Assembly: GCF_002787055.1 (NCBI RefSeq)
Contig: NZ_CP024808.1
Location: 1,633,208-1,697,207, forward strand
From: Candidatus Nitrosotenuis aquarius
GTDB taxonomy: Archaea > Thermoproteota > Nitrososphaeria > Nitrososphaerales > Nitrosopumilaceae
DNA: 64,000 nucleotides
Reading direction: 5' to 3'
The notes under the pieces are model-generated. The model was not told the DNA's origin. It worked only from the letters and a program-made list of their open reading frames with translations, and searched no databases. The translations under genes and the position numbers were made by a program. This document shows positions 8,813 to 18,374 of the stretch, in pieces. Position 1 is the stretch's first letter. Each line of letters opens with the position of its first letter.

Positions 8813-8889
8813 AATTGTTCTGGCCTTGAAGTACTATATGGAAAACGCTGGGTGAACAGAATAGATCTTTTGGTGAAATTATATGACTT

Positions 8890-9276
8890 TCATACGGAGT
8901 TGATTGGTATTTTTTTGCTGTTTGTGATGAGGCTAGCAGAGCGCACAAAGACGGCCTTGGCATTTTTACACTCCATGTTACATGCGTTGTTGTCTTCAAA
9001 CTTTTGATTGCCAATTCCCCTGAATCGTATTATGCTACAAATCAGAGGAATCAGTGCAGCCCGTCCCCCATACGCAGTTTTTCCATCTACAAACCAAAAC
9101 ATCTCCAGAGCACTAGAGTCAAGGATTTCTTTGCGTAATCTTTCTCCAAGTTCGGTATAGTGGCCTACAAGCAAGAGTTTTCCTCTTGCAAAAAAGTTGA
9201 CTGCCTTTGCGAATTTGGTGCAAAGATAACACTGGTTGTCGTAAATTACAAGTGGAGTTATTTTGCTCAGATCCAC
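8890..9276 (-). CDS. DCC-family thiol-disulfide oxidoreductase-like protein (DUF393)
   Basis: 128 residues. The N-terminal YDNQCYLCTKFAKAVNFF matches the DxxCxxC motif of the DCC family (thioredoxin-like, redox-active CxxC), and the later YGGRAAL segment matches the conserved region where the family has Y-x-R-x-A. The C-terminal 30 residues have two more cysteines. Partner and substrate unknown. Confidence 0.65.
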   Translation of the reverse strand: MDLSKITPLVIYDNQCYLCTKFAKAVNFFARGKLLLVGHYTELGERLRKEILDSSALEMFWFVDGKTAYGGRAALIPLICSIIRFRGIGNQKFEDNNACNMECKNAKAVFVRSASLITNSKKIPINSV

Positions 9277-9354
9277 AATACCATAACGCTAGATCGAGAT
9301 TAAAGCATTGAGCAGAAAATAGCTTTTTATTTAATCTGGAAGCAGCCTCAAAAC

Positions 9355-9381
9355 ATGACTTTGCCAGTTATGCTTGATTGA
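9355..9381 (+). CDS. Putative 8-codon leader ORF before the transketolase fusion gene
   Basis: The TATA-like TTTATTTAA at 9325-9333 would start transcription close to the ATG at 9355. That leaderless ATG opens a frame encoding MTLPVMLD and stops at 9379-9381, one base before the ATG at 9383 of the next gene. This may be a translated leader peptide that couples to the main gene, or simply an untranslated start. Confidence 0.3.
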   Translation: MTLPVMLD

Positions 9382-9382
9382 A

Positions 9383-11050
9383 ATGGGCCTCAATTACTAT
9401 ACAATAAAAAAAAATGTTAGAAGAGCACGCAAACTTGTAATTCGCGCCACATCGACTGCCGGTTCTGGCCATCCCGGAGGCTCTTTTTCCATGGCAGAAA
9501 TCATGGGCTGCATATTTTTCAAATATCTAAGATATGATCCAAAAAACCCATCTTGGCAAGACCGAGACAAGCTTGTCCTGTCCAAGGGCCATGCCTCACC
9601 TGGATTGTTCTCAAACATGGCGCTTGCCGGCTATTTTGATATATCAGAATTAGACACGCTGCGAAAATTTGGAAGCAGACTGCAAGGCCATCCTGATCTC
9701 AAGTGCCCAGGAGTAGAGTTTTGCGGTGGCTCACTAGGAATTGGACTGTCATTTTCAATTGGCGCAGCGCTTGCGGCAAGAATTGACGGAAAACCAACAA
9801 GAATCTTTACTGTAATGGGTGATGGAGAAACAGACGAAGGCCAAGTCTGGGAGGCAGCTATGGCTGGAGCAAAATACAAAGTCGACAATCTAACTGCAAT
9901 ATTAGATAGAAATTTCATACAACAAGACTCGTACACGGAAAAAATCATGCCGCTAGATGAGGAACTTGTGGGCGATGACCTATCTGAAATGTGGAAGGAT
10001 GCAAGCAGATGGAAGACTGGCGACAAGTGGCGATCGTTTGGTTGGAATGTGCTGGAAATCGACGGCCACAGAATAGAACAACTAGACCATGCAATCAACA
10101 AGGCGACTCAAACCAAGGGCGCACCATCAATAATCATTGCAAGAACCATAAAAGGAAAAGGAGTGGAGCACATGGAAGACAACCCCAAGTGGCACGGCCA
10201 GGCTCCAAAAAAGGAATTTGTCCCAATCATTGACATGGAAATTGACTCCCAGTCCATGATTGCACCATCTATCATAGCTGGCGATATGACCAATCTTGAA
10301 AACGAGGTAAAGCGTTGTGTGAATGGAAGGGCTGATTACATTCACCTAGATGTGATGGATGGGCTGTTTGTTCCAAACAAGACATTTGATCACAACAAAA
10401 TCAGGGAACTGCGACCGCTAACTGTCATACCTTTTGACACTCATCTGATGATAAACGAGCCAGTCAAATACGTCAAAGACTATATCGATGCCGGCTCTGA
10501 TATCATAACTGTTCATGCCGAAGTTTGCGATGCGTCAAGCTTTGGCCAAATACATGACACACTAAAGGCAAATCAAGTAGGCGTAGGCCTTGCAATAAAC
10601 CCGGACACAGAAGCGCCGGAATGGGCACTACCGTTCATCCCAAAGCTGGACCAAATCATAGTGATGTCTGTGGTTCCTGGAAAGTCTGGCCAAAAATACA
10701 TCGAGGCAACACATGAAAAAATGCGACGATTAAACCAAATTCTAAGCCATCACAACTTTGATGGATACATCGAAGCCGACGGCGGCGTCACGCTGGATAA
10801 CATTGGGGCATGTTTTGCAGATGGCGCGCGTGCATTTGTTGGGGGAAGCGCAATAATTGGACAGCAGGATGTCCGTGGAGTAATTCGAGAGTTTAGAAAC
10901 AAAATTGCCTATGCAAGGCGCAAGATGCTCATCCAAAAAGCGTTTGAGCTTGGAGGCAAGGAACTAGTCGCAAAATGGATAGACCTGCATGTGATTGGAG
11001 AGAAAAAGAACCAGCTTAACACCATAGCAAAGGAGCTTGGCTATACATGA
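9383..11050 (+). CDS. Fusion: transketolase N-terminal (TPP) subunit + ribulose-phosphate 3-epimerase
   Basis: 555 residues from the ATG at 9383 (a TTG at 9374 would add three). Residues ~1-285 are the TPP-binding transketolase half: SGHPGG, KGHASP, and GDG(28x)N near 155. Residues ~295-515 are a complete ribulose-phosphate 3-epimerase barrel: APSIIAGD, HLDVMDGLFVPN, DTHLMI, MSVVPGKSGQ, EADGG, which keep the metal-binding His/Asp residues. A ~40-residue helical tail follows. The 3' end overlaps the gene for the other transketolase half by 4 bases. Together they cover interconversion of C3-C7 sugars and Ru5P/Xu5P in the non-oxidative pentose phosphate pathway. Confidence 0.93.
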   Translation: MGLNYYTIKKNVRRARKLVIRATSTAGSGHPGGSFSMAEIMGCIFFKYLRYDPKNPSWQDRDKLVLSKGHASPGLFSNMALAGYFDISELDTLRKFGSRLQGHPDLKCPGVEFCGGSLGIGLSFSIGAALAARIDGKPTRIFTVMGDGETDEGQVWEAAMAGAKYKVDNLTAILDRNFIQQDSYTEKIMPLDEELVGDDLSEMWKDASRWKTGDKWRSFGWNVLEIDGHRIEQLDHAINKATQTKGAPSIIIARTIKGKGVEHMEDNPKWHGQAPKKEFVPIIDMEIDSQSMIAPSIIAGDMTNLENEVKRCVNGRADYIHLDVMDGLFVPNKTFDHNKIRELRPLTVIPFDTHLMINEPVKYVKDYIDAGSDIITVHAEVCDASSFGQIHDTLKANQVGVGLAINPDTEAPEWALPFIPKLDQIIVMSVVPGKSGQKYIEATHEKMRRLNQILSHHNFDGYIEADGGVTLDNIGACFADGARAFVGGSAIIGQQDVRGVIREFRNKIAYARRKMLIQKAFELGGKELVAKWIDLHVIGEKKNQLNTIAKELGYT

Positions 11051-12018
11051 TTGGCGACATGACTGATATGCGCACAGCATATGGCAAAGCCCTAGTGGAG
11101 ATTGGAGAGCAAAACCAAGATGTCGTGGTTTTGGGCGCAGACACTACCGATTCCCTAAAGACAGCAGACTTTGGCAAAAAATTCCCAAACAGGTTCTTTA
11201 ATGTTGGAATAGCAGAGGCAAATCTTGTTTCAGTCTCTGCAGGTCTTGCACTTTCCGGAAAAATTCCATTTGCAAGCACATATGCGATCTTTCTGCCAGG
11301 CAGATGTGTCGACCAAATCCGAAACGCAATAGCGTATCCTTCTCCTGGAGACAAAAAAGGCCTAAACGTAAAGCTGGTGGTATCACACGGCGGAATCTCT
11401 GTCGGGGCAGACGGTGGCTCTCACCAACAAATAGAAGACTATGCGATAATGCGCTCTATGCCAAACATGACAGTACTTGTGCCGGCAGACACAATAGCCG
11501 TATCAAAGCTTACCTGGATAATTTCACAAAGGTATGGCCCGCACTATATGCGACTGACCAGATCTGCATCTCCAGTTGTACACCAAGATTCGCAGGAATT
11601 TGAGGTAGGAAAGGGAATTGTAATGAGGGAAGGCTCTGATTGTACTTTGGCTGCGTGCGGCCTTACAGTAAAGATGGCACTGGATGCAGCAGAATCTCTA
11701 AAGCAAGAAGGAATTTCTTGCAAAGTAATTGACATGTTTTCAATAAAGCCAATTGATTCTGAATTACTGGAAAAGTCTGCTAGGGAAACTGGCTGTATTG
11801 TGACGTGCGAAGAGCACAACATCATGGGAGGATTTGGCTCGGCAGTATCTGAAATCGTATCTGAGTTGTATCCAGTACCAATCAAACGAATCGGCGTCAA
11901 TGACAAGTTTGGCGAGTCTGCGCGTGATGCGGAAATTCCACTGCTTTTGGAAAAGCACGGCATAACATCAATTAATATAGCAAAAGCAGTCAAAGACACA
12001 TTGGGTAAGAAAAAATGA
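11047..12018 (+). CDS. Transketolase C-terminal subunit (pyrimidine and C-terminal domains)
   Basis: 323 residues. The pyrimidine-binding domain occupies ~1-170 (VVVLGADTTDS, FNVGIAEANLVSVSAGLA with the TPP-activating Glu) and the C-terminal domain ~190-310 (CEEHNIMGGFGSAV). It needs the TPP half encoded by the preceding gene, with which it overlaps by ATGA, and likewise overlaps transaldolase by 4 bases. This is the split transketolase arrangement common in archaea. Confidence 0.95.
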   Translation: MIGDMTDMRTAYGKALVEIGEQNQDVVVLGADTTDSLKTADFGKKFPNRFFNVGIAEANLVSVSAGLALSGKIPFASTYAIFLPGRCVDQIRNAIAYPSPGDKKGLNVKLVVSHGGISVGADGGSHQQIEDYAIMRSMPNMTVLVPADTIAVSKLTWIISQRYGPHYMRLTRSASPVVHQDSQEFEVGKGIVMREGSDCTLAACGLTVKMALDAAESLKQEGISCKVIDMFSIKPIDSELLEKSARETGCIVTCEEHNIMGGFGSAVSEIVSELYPVPIKRIGVNDKFGESARDAEIPLLLEKHGITSINIAKAVKDTLGKKK

Positions 12019-12668
12019 AAATCTTTCTTGACACTGCCAACCTACAATCAATAAAACAATACAATGACATGGGGTTGCTTGATGGCATTACTACTAATCC
12101 ATCCTTGTTGGCAAAAGAAGGCGGCGATCCGCAAAAAGCAATGGAAGAGATTACCAAAATAATCAAAGGTGATGTGAGTCTTGAGGTTGTTGCAACCGAT
12201 TATGCAGGAATGATGGATGAAGGCCACAAACTCAAAAAGTATGGTGAAAACGTTGTCATCAAAGTTCCAATGACTGCAGACGGCCTCAGGGCCTGCAAAA
12301 GCTTCACAGCAGAGGGCATACCTGTCAATGTCACGCTGGTGTTTTCACCAAACCAAGCGATTTTGGCTGCAAAGGCAGGCGCAAAATATGTCAGCCCCTT
12401 TATTGGAAGACTGGATGATGTAGGCCAAGACGGAATGGCACTCATTGCAGAAATAAAACAAATTTTCTCAAATTACAATTTCAAAACACAAATTCTTGTT
12501 GCCAGCGTAAGGCATCCAATGCACGTAGTGGAGGCAGCAAAGATCGGAGCAGACGTAGTAACGTTGCCTCCAGACGTTCTGGGCAAAATGCTCAAGCACC
12601 CGTTGACTGATAACGGACTCAAAGCATTTTTGGCAGACTGGGACAAGTTGCAACAAGGTCAGAAATAA
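12015..12668 (+). CDS. tal: Transaldolase (small, TalC/fructose-6-phosphate aldolase-like)
   Basis: 217 residues, the short single-barrel type. MKIFLDTANL and GITTNPSLLAKEG are the N-terminal signature; KVPMTADGLRA holds the Schiff-base lysine near residue 84. It completes the operon with transketolase and epimerase. A small TalC-like protein can be transaldolase or F6P aldolase; operon context favours transaldolase. Confidence 0.92.
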   Translation: MKIFLDTANLQSIKQYNDMGLLDGITTNPSLLAKEGGDPQKAMEEITKIIKGDVSLEVVATDYAGMMDEGHKLKKYGENVVIKVPMTADGLRACKSFTAEGIPVNVTLVFSPNQAILAAKAGAKYVSPFIGRLDDVGQDGMALIAEIKQIFSNYNFKTQILVASVRHPMHVVEAAKIGADVVTLPPDVLGKMLKHPLTDNGLKAFLADWDKLQQGQK

Positions 12669-12709
12669 TCTCACAATTCCTTAAAAACCACTTCAAACAG
12701 TACTGTATC

Positions 12710-12961
12710 ATGGATGATGAGGCACGAAATTTCCAAATTATGGAGATAGCCGAACTTTTAGCCAAAGACAACATCTCAATTCACGAACAAGATCAGAAAA
12801 AGCTGCAAAAATACTATGATTTTGCACAAAAAGAATTCCATTTGAATGGCGATGATTCTGTACAGTTAGTCAACGAGACGTTTTTGTACCTGACACTAAA
12901 GAACGCCAAGGATGTCGATCCGCTACAGGATGGCGACAAGTTTGGTGCTGGATTTAGCTAG
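12710..12961 (+). CDS. Small hypothetical acidic protein
   Basis: 83 residues, hydrophilic, mostly predicted helical, no cysteine and no recognised domain. CTTAAAAACC at about 12680-12689 is a TATA-like element 25 bases before the ATG, so it is probably transcribed apart from the pentose phosphate operon. Its last 4 bases overlap the convergent ASCH gene. Confidence 0.6.
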   Translation: MDDEARNFQIMEIAELLAKDNISIHEQDQKKLQKYYDFAQKEFHLNGDDSVQLVNETFLYLTLKNAKDVDPLQDGDKFGAGFS

Positions 12962-13428
12962 TGGTGATTAATCCACTGAGTGCGGTATTCCTCATCAAAG
13001 ATTTCTGATGTAATGTCATTTTCCTTGGCAACTGAGCTCTGCAGCTCTATATCAAAAAACCCAAGTTGTCCCTTTGCAGGAATCGGAATCTTGAATTCTT
13101 TGGTGCTTTTTAGGAAAAAACCGAATGTTTTTTCTGTAAAATAATCGTCTGGGGCAAAATGATGTTTTTTGTCAGACGCAAATTCCTTTTTGGTCTGGTA
13201 CTTTTTTGTATCAAAAATGGTAGCCTTGCCAATTATTGCTCCTGTGACTAGGGAGCGGTGATCGATTCCAAGCCTTTTACAATCGTCTAGTTTAATTTTG
13301 GATGGAGAATGAACCAGAAATTCTCCGCGATAATTTGTATTCCAGTGTCGAAGCTCGATTGTTTTTTTACCCTTGATGATAAGCTCGGCAAATGGCTGTG
13401 ATATAGAAAGACACTTGAAGGTGCTCAA
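12958..13428 (-). CDS. ASCH-domain protein
   Basis: 156 residues. The N-terminus (CLSISQPFAELIIKGKKTIELR) matches the ASCH/PUA-like fold, where the GKK(T)xE(L)R motif lines an RNA or nucleotide binding cleft. Family members bind RNA or act as amidohydrolases on modified cytidines. One base separates it from the rhodanese/MBL gene upstream, so the pair probably form one transcript. Confidence 0.8.
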   Translation of the reverse strand: MSTFKCLSISQPFAELIIKGKKTIELRHWNTNYRGEFLVHSPSKIKLDDCKRLGIDHRSLVTGAIIGKATIFDTKKYQTKKEFASDKKHHFAPDDYFTEKTFGFFLKSTKEFKIPIPAKGQLGFFDIELQSSVAKENDITSEIFDEEYRTQWINHH

Positions 13429-14829
13429 TTACATTCTGATGCTGCATCTGTTTGGACCCATCTCCAAGTCTGGAATTTGTTCTGGTGCTATTGGGATGAC
13501 GCCCTTGTTAATCTTGATTATCATGGAATAGTTCATTGGCCTAGGAGTTGTAATGCTTACTACTTTGGATACAAACTCGGCTTGGCCCAAGTCTAGCAAT
13601 GGCAACCTTTTGGCGTTTTGTACTGTGGTGTAGAATATTCCGTCTTTGGTTGGATTTACTCCTTCCCCATGATGGGTTGGAAATATCTTGGTGTCGTCTC
13701 CGAATTTTAGTATCTTGTTGTGTAATGTGTCGTAGAGTTTTGCTGCAAATTCTTCTGCTTGATCTCTCAGATCCGGCCTTCCAATTCCTTCCACAAATAA
13801 AATGTCGCCAGAAAACACATACTTGTCATCTAGGATAAATGACATTCCACCAGGCGTGTGTCCCGGCGTATGTATTGCTCTGAGCTGCTTTGCGCCAAAT
13901 TGGATTGTGCTTCCGTCTTCGATTTTCTCGCTTTCAATTTTGTATTCTTCTAGCTTGCTGAGGTATAGTTTTGCGCCAGTCATCTGTGCCAAATCTTTTG
14001 CGGCGGAAACATGATCTGCATGCTGGTGTGTGTCAATTACCTTGGTGATTTTGAGTCCTTCCTTTTGTGCAAATTCAATGTATCTTTTTGCTGGATATGT
14101 GGGATCAATTACAACTGCCTCTTCATCTGAGCCAATAATGTGAGATAAACAACCTTTGCCGATTTTTTCTACTTGGATAATGGTGACGTTGTTTTCCCTT
14201 AGGGTAGTCGCACCAAGCACTTGGTTCCACAAAGACATGCCGCCAACAAGAGATGTTGATTCCAATCCATTTTGTGCCAGTGCAAATGTTGCAACCATGG
14301 AACGATTCCCATGCGAGCAAATAGTGACAATTTTTTTGTCTTTTGGCAGTTGTGCTTGTGAGTCTGGCGTGAATAATTGCGATAGTGGAATATTTACTGC
14401 TCCAGGAATTTTAAATTCGGCAAACTCTTGCGGTTCTCTTACATCTAGCAAAAACACATTACTGTCTTGTTTTATGGATTCCCATAGATTGTCTCCACTA
14501 ATTGTAGTGTCTTGCGTGCTCTTTACAAGCTCGCCACTCCATGACTTGATCCCATCTTTTAGATAATGGGCATCAAAGCCAAAGCGAGCCATCATGGTGG
14601 CATTTTGTTTTGCCTCAGTACCGTCATCGTCGATTAATATGATTTTCATGTTTGGTGGAATCTTTGACATTATGACTTGTTTTTGCTGCATTGAATTGCA
14701 TACTGCGTTTGCCGCGCCGGAAATGTGGCCATTCATGTAATTTTCTTTTGCGCGAATATCTAGGATCAGGGCATTGGATTTGTTTTGTAAAACCTGAGTC
14801 AATTCTTCAGGGGTTATCTCTATGTTCAT
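13429..14829 (-). CDS. Double rhodanese + persulfide dioxygenase-like metallo-beta-lactamase protein
   Basis: 466 residues with three domains. Rhodanese 1 (~1-90: LDIRAKENYMNGHISGA) lacks an active-site cysteine loop, and rhodanese 2 (~105-205) has TICSHGNRS with the catalytic Cys. The MBL domain (~215-420) has THQHADH, HTPGHTPG and GDILFVEGIGRPDL, the ETHE1/persulfide dioxygenase pattern. A ~40-residue tail with one Cys follows. The likely role is persulfide oxidation and sulfane-sulfur transfer. The first rhodanese is probably structural. Confidence 0.88.
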   Translation of the reverse strand: MNIEITPEELTQVLQNKSNALILDIRAKENYMNGHISGAANAVCNSMQQKQVIMSKIPPNMKIILIDDDGTEAKQNATMMARFGFDAHYLKDGIKSWSGELVKSTQDTTISGDNLWESIKQDSNVFLLDVREPQEFAEFKIPGAVNIPLSQLFTPDSQAQLPKDKKIVTICSHGNRSMVATFALAQNGLESTSLVGGMSLWNQVLGATTLRENNVTIIQVEKIGKGCLSHIIGSDEEAVVIDPTYPAKRYIEFAQKEGLKITKVIDTHQHADHVSAAKDLAQMTGAKLYLSKLEEYKIESEKIEDGSTIQFGAKQLRAIHTPGHTPGGMSFILDDKYVFSGDILFVEGIGRPDLRDQAEEFAAKLYDTLHNKILKFGDDTKIFPTHHGEGVNPTKDGIFYTTVQNAKRLPLLDLGQAEFVSKVVSITTPRPMNYSMIIKINKGVIPIAPEQIPDLEMGPNRCSIRM

Positions 14830-14870
14830 TTAATTCCGTCTAAATTGGAGCCAAATTTAGAATTTTTGCT

Positions 14871-15956
14871 ATGATTTTACAACTGATCTGGAAGGGGAGC
14901 TCATCTGTTTTGAACACATTATTCGATATTAAATCAATACGAGCCTCATCAATATTGGCCAGATTTATCAACAAAAAAGATCCGTCGGAAAACCCTGCAA
15001 ACAATGGCAGAATGATATTCTTCTCAAAGGCTCCAGGGCAAGGAACAGAAGCAGAAATTGAACAGATTGGAGGGTCTTCTAATGCAACCGAGTTTGAAAA
15101 AGCAACATCTGGTTCTGGCGGTTCTGGAACTTCAAAACCTTACGCCGAAGATCGATACAATACAATTAACAGCATAATAGAGGAGGAAAAAAAGGAACTG
15201 CAAAAAATTCAAGAACTAATTAGAAAACGCTCAGAAACTCTGGACCTGGCAAAAAAGCAACTCCGAGAAAAACAAAACATCCTTCAGACTCATCTGGATA
15301 AAAGATCAAACAAGTTTACCGTGGTTGGAGAAATGTCCTCCAAAATGGTTCATGACATAAAAAATCCATTAACTGTGATCAAAGCTCAAGTCGACTTGCT
15401 AAAGCTGCGCTATTCAAAGGAAGAAGACTCTACACTGCTTAACTCACTTGGCAGAATGGAGCAGGCAGTCAATGGAATCACAAATCACATAAACGATATT
15501 CTAAATTTTATACGAGAAACACCATCTACATTTGAAAGCAATAGCATCCTGAAGATTCTAAATGAATCAGTAGTATATGCAAACAAGCCAGACAATGTCT
15601 CAATTAATCTGCCTACAAACGATGTTATGGTATCCTGTGATGCAACAAAACTACAACGAGTATTTACAAACATAATTGTAAATTCCATTCAGGCATTGGA
15701 AAAAGGAGGTACAATAACAATTCAAATCTCAGAGCAAGACAACAATGCAGTAATTCAGATAAGTGATTCCGGTCCTGGAATTCCATCTGATGTTTTGCCA
15801 AAAATCTTTGAGCCGTTATTTACCACCAAAAAGGAAGGAACTGGATTGGGATTACCCACCTGCAAGAAAATAATTGAAGAAGAACATTCCGGTTCTATTA
15901 CAGTCAGAAATGATCCTACTACATTTACCATAACCATGCCAAAATCACAACAATAA
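14871..15956 (+). CDS. Soluble sensor histidine kinase
   Basis: 361 residues without a membrane segment. A variable N-terminus (1-90) is followed by a coiled coil (~95-145, rich in E/K), a dimerisation/phosphoacceptor helix with MSSKMVHDIKNPLTV (His near 162), and an HATPase domain with N box NIIVNSIQAL, G1 DSGPGIP, F box and G2 GTGLGLPTCKKI. No response regulator is adjacent. Start chosen at 14871 because a TATA-like CTAAATT lies about 27 bases before; later ATGs (for example near 15012) are possible. Confidence 0.88.
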   Translation: MILQLIWKGSSSVLNTLFDIKSIRASSILARFINKKDPSENPANNGRMIFFSKAPGQGTEAEIEQIGGSSNATEFEKATSGSGGSGTSKPYAEDRYNTINSIIEEEKKELQKIQELIRKRSETLDLAKKQLREKQNILQTHLDKRSNKFTVVGEMSSKMVHDIKNPLTVIKAQVDLLKLRYSKEEDSTLLNSLGRMEQAVNGITNHINDILNFIRETPSTFESNSILKILNESVVYANKPDNVSINLPTNDVMVSCDATKLQRVFTNIIVNSIQALEKGGTITIQISEQDNNAVIQISDSGPGIPSDVLPKIFEPLFTTKKEGTGLGLPTCKKIIEEEHSGSITVRNDPTTFTITMPKSQQ

Positions 15957-15958
15957 TT

Positions 15959-17524
15959 CTAGCTAGTCTGTAGTACAGCCAGGACCCTATTTGGTATGTC
16001 TTTTAGTCTTGATACTGCAAGTGTTTTTTCATATCCCAAATACTTGAGATTGTTTGCAATTGTAGTGGCACTAAATGTGTCGTGGCCAACACCTATTGCA
16101 ACCATCCTAATCCCAAGTGTTTTTAGCGATTTTACCATGGCTCTTACTGCGTCAGGATCCGATGGTTCACCATCTGATAGCGTCAGAAATATGTCTGGTT
16201 TTTTGGATTTTAGCGTGGGAAACATCTTTTGATATACGTCTGCCAGGGGGGTTCCACCGTTTGCCTCAATTTGAGCCAGTCTTTTGGCGCAAGCATTGTT
16301 CCACTTGATGTCTTCTGGCTTGACCATCCAGCATACAACCTGTTTCTGGGTAGTGTTAAAGGCAAAGACTGAGAATTTTATCTTCAAAAATGATAATACC
16401 TCACATAGTGCAAGTGTTGCCTTTTTGTATTCTGTTTGTTGCTCTGTTATGCTAGACGAATGATCAAGTAGAACCATTATTTTGGATTTGATTGATTTTT
16501 TGACATCAACTACAAATGGCTTGTATCCCTCTACATAGGACTCTGCATCAAATTCATCGCCCGCAAAGACCTGTTGCTCTTTCCAGCTAGTCTTCCATTC
16601 TTTGAATTTGGTTTTAAGATTGCTAATTAGATCTTGGTCATAGATTCGGGTTTCATCTACGTTTGTAGATCCGGGGATCTGAATTCCAATAGATTCGCTG
16701 CCAAGGCCCTTGTTTTCATTTTTCTTATTTTCTTCTTTAATTACCTTGAATTCTTCAGCAACGGATTTTCCAGATATTATGTTGTCTTTGTCAATTTTAC
16801 CAAAATCGTTTTCCTTGTTTTGAATTATTTTTTGCAATGCCTTTTCAAAGTCTTGGGGCGTGATCATCAGGCCGGGTCCTTTCCATGGAACGGCCAGTGG
16901 GACGGTCGTTAGCGCATCGATGTTTAGAATGCTTAGGATTTCCGGAATCTTTTTTTCTAGCCATTCAGTGTCGTATTTTTTTTCTATTGCCTCTGAAATG
17001 ATTTCCTTTGCTTTTATTGTGGCAAGCGCGACTCTATCTGCGAAGCTTGGCTGGAGTTCGCCTTTGATGTCGCCAAGCAAGAATTTTTGGAAAAATGCCT
17101 CCACTATTCTTGATTTTCCCAAAATGTTTCCAAGCTGAGGTCTGTACAGCCACAAGTATGTATAGTAAAAGATGAGCTCTTCATCCATTCCCCGCCAGGT
17201 TTTTCTTCCAAGCAGCTCAATGCGCCTAGTTTCCAGAGTGTTTAGAATAAAGCCAAATGCGTGGTCATTAGATAGGATCTTTTTGCAAAATCTTACTCGC
17301 ATTGCTTCATACCATATTGCTACACGGAATTGCCTGTACTTGTCAAAGTCTGTTCCGGTATAGCGTTCAGGGGAAACAAGACTGATCTTGTTTTCCTTTA
17401 GCTTGGTGATCGTCTCTTTTTTGTCTGAAAACTCAACCGTTATCTTTTCTTTTTCGGACCATCTTCTTGCCAAAAACGTGGCAATTTCCACCAAAGTGTC
17501 GTTTCGTAGTTGTAATGATTGCAT
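15959..17524 (-). CDS. VWA-domain protein partner of MoxR-type ATPase
   Basis: 521 residues. The C-terminal von Willebrand A domain (~345-515) has the MIDAS motif LLDHSSSI and a later TLSDGEPSDPDA. The N-terminal ~300 residues are helical and unrecognised, as in NorD/CoxE-type proteins. It overlaps the upstream MoxR ATPase gene by one base (TAATG). Such pairs act as metal-insertion or complex-remodelling chaperones; the target is unknown. Confidence 0.85.
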   Translation of the reverse strand: MQSLQLRNDTLVEIATFLARRWSEKEKITVEFSDKKETITKLKENKISLVSPERYTGTDFDKYRQFRVAIWYEAMRVRFCKKILSNDHAFGFILNTLETRRIELLGRKTWRGMDEELIFYYTYLWLYRPQLGNILGKSRIVEAFFQKFLLGDIKGELQPSFADRVALATIKAKEIISEAIEKKYDTEWLEKKIPEILSILNIDALTTVPLAVPWKGPGLMITPQDFEKALQKIIQNKENDFGKIDKDNIISGKSVAEEFKVIKEENKKNENKGLGSESIGIQIPGSTNVDETRIYDQDLISNLKTKFKEWKTSWKEQQVFAGDEFDAESYVEGYKPFVVDVKKSIKSKIMVLLDHSSSITEQQTEYKKATLALCEVLSFLKIKFSVFAFNTTQKQVVCWMVKPEDIKWNNACAKRLAQIEANGGTPLADVYQKMFPTLKSKKPDIFLTLSDGEPSDPDAVRAMVKSLKTLGIRMVAIGVGHDTFSATTIANNLKYLGYEKTLAVSRLKDIPNRVLAVLQTS

Positions 17525-18324
17525 TATCTACCAAACATGGATGTAATGATATCGCTTACCTTTTGATATTCAACATTTCCCCACTGGGAATACACATTTG
17601 CAAATACAATGTCAGCTGCTTTTTTTGCATCAAGGCCAGAATCTAAGAGTTTTGCAAAGGCAATTGTCTCTCTAAGGCTGGGAGAATAATACAATTCTTC
17701 TACTGCAGCTGCCTGTCTTAGTGTGTTTGCAAGCTTTATTCCTTGTGTTAGTGCATCGTCATGGTTTCCAGAAGCATATTTTTTGACGATTTGAAATTCA
17801 GTTTCTTCTGGAGGATAGTCAAGTCTGATTCTAACTGGGAATCTGCTTAGTAATTGTGGTGGAAGCTCTTTAGTTCCGACATGTGTTAGTGGATTTATTG
17901 TTGCAATGACAAACCATTTTTGATTTGCGTTTATGGTCTCGCCTGTCGATTCCTTGAGGACAATCTGCCTTCTGTCATCTAGTGCCTCATCTAGTCGAAG
18001 CAAAACATCTGCTTCTGCAGCATTTAGCTCATCAAGATACAGGATGCTTCCCTCCTTCATTGATTTTATCAGGATCCCTTCATCAAATCCTATTGTTCCT
18101 TCGTTGAGGGTTTTTGTCCCAATGAGGTGACTCTCACGAGTTCGAAGACTAAAGTTGATTGATTCTAGTTTTGAATTCTTTCTGTTTGTGAACTCGCGAA
18201 CCAAAGTTGTCTTGCCTGTTCCCTTTGGTCCTATTATTAGTGCAAACAAGCCCGCATCATAGGCCTTGCCCAAAACATCTAGAGAGTTATTCCAGTCTAG
18301 ATATGTCGATGTTGTCTGTAACAT
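17524..18324 (-). CDS. MoxR/NorQ/CbbQ-type AAA+ ATPase
   Basis: 266 residues, one AAA+ module: Walker A GPKGTGKTT near residue 33, Walker B ILYLDELNAA near 95, sensor-1 region FVIATINPLTH, arginine-finger region LLSRFPVRI. The NorQ/CbbQ-like ATPase powers the VWA partner encoded immediately downstream. Transcribed first in a two-gene unit. Confidence 0.92.
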   Translation of the reverse strand: MLQTTSTYLDWNNSLDVLGKAYDAGLFALIIGPKGTGKTTLVREFTNRKNSKLESINFSLRTRESHLIGTKTLNEGTIGFDEGILIKSMKEGSILYLDELNAAEADVLLRLDEALDDRRQIVLKESTGETINANQKWFVIATINPLTHVGTKELPPQLLSRFPVRIRLDYPPEETEFQIVKKYASGNHDDALTQGIKLANTLRQAAAVEELYYSPSLRETIAFAKLLDSGLDAKKAADIVFANVYSQWGNVEYQKVSDIITSMFGR

Positions 18325-18374
18325 AATCTCTGAGTGTCTGTACTTTATTTAAAATAATTAGTTGTTGTCTGGCA

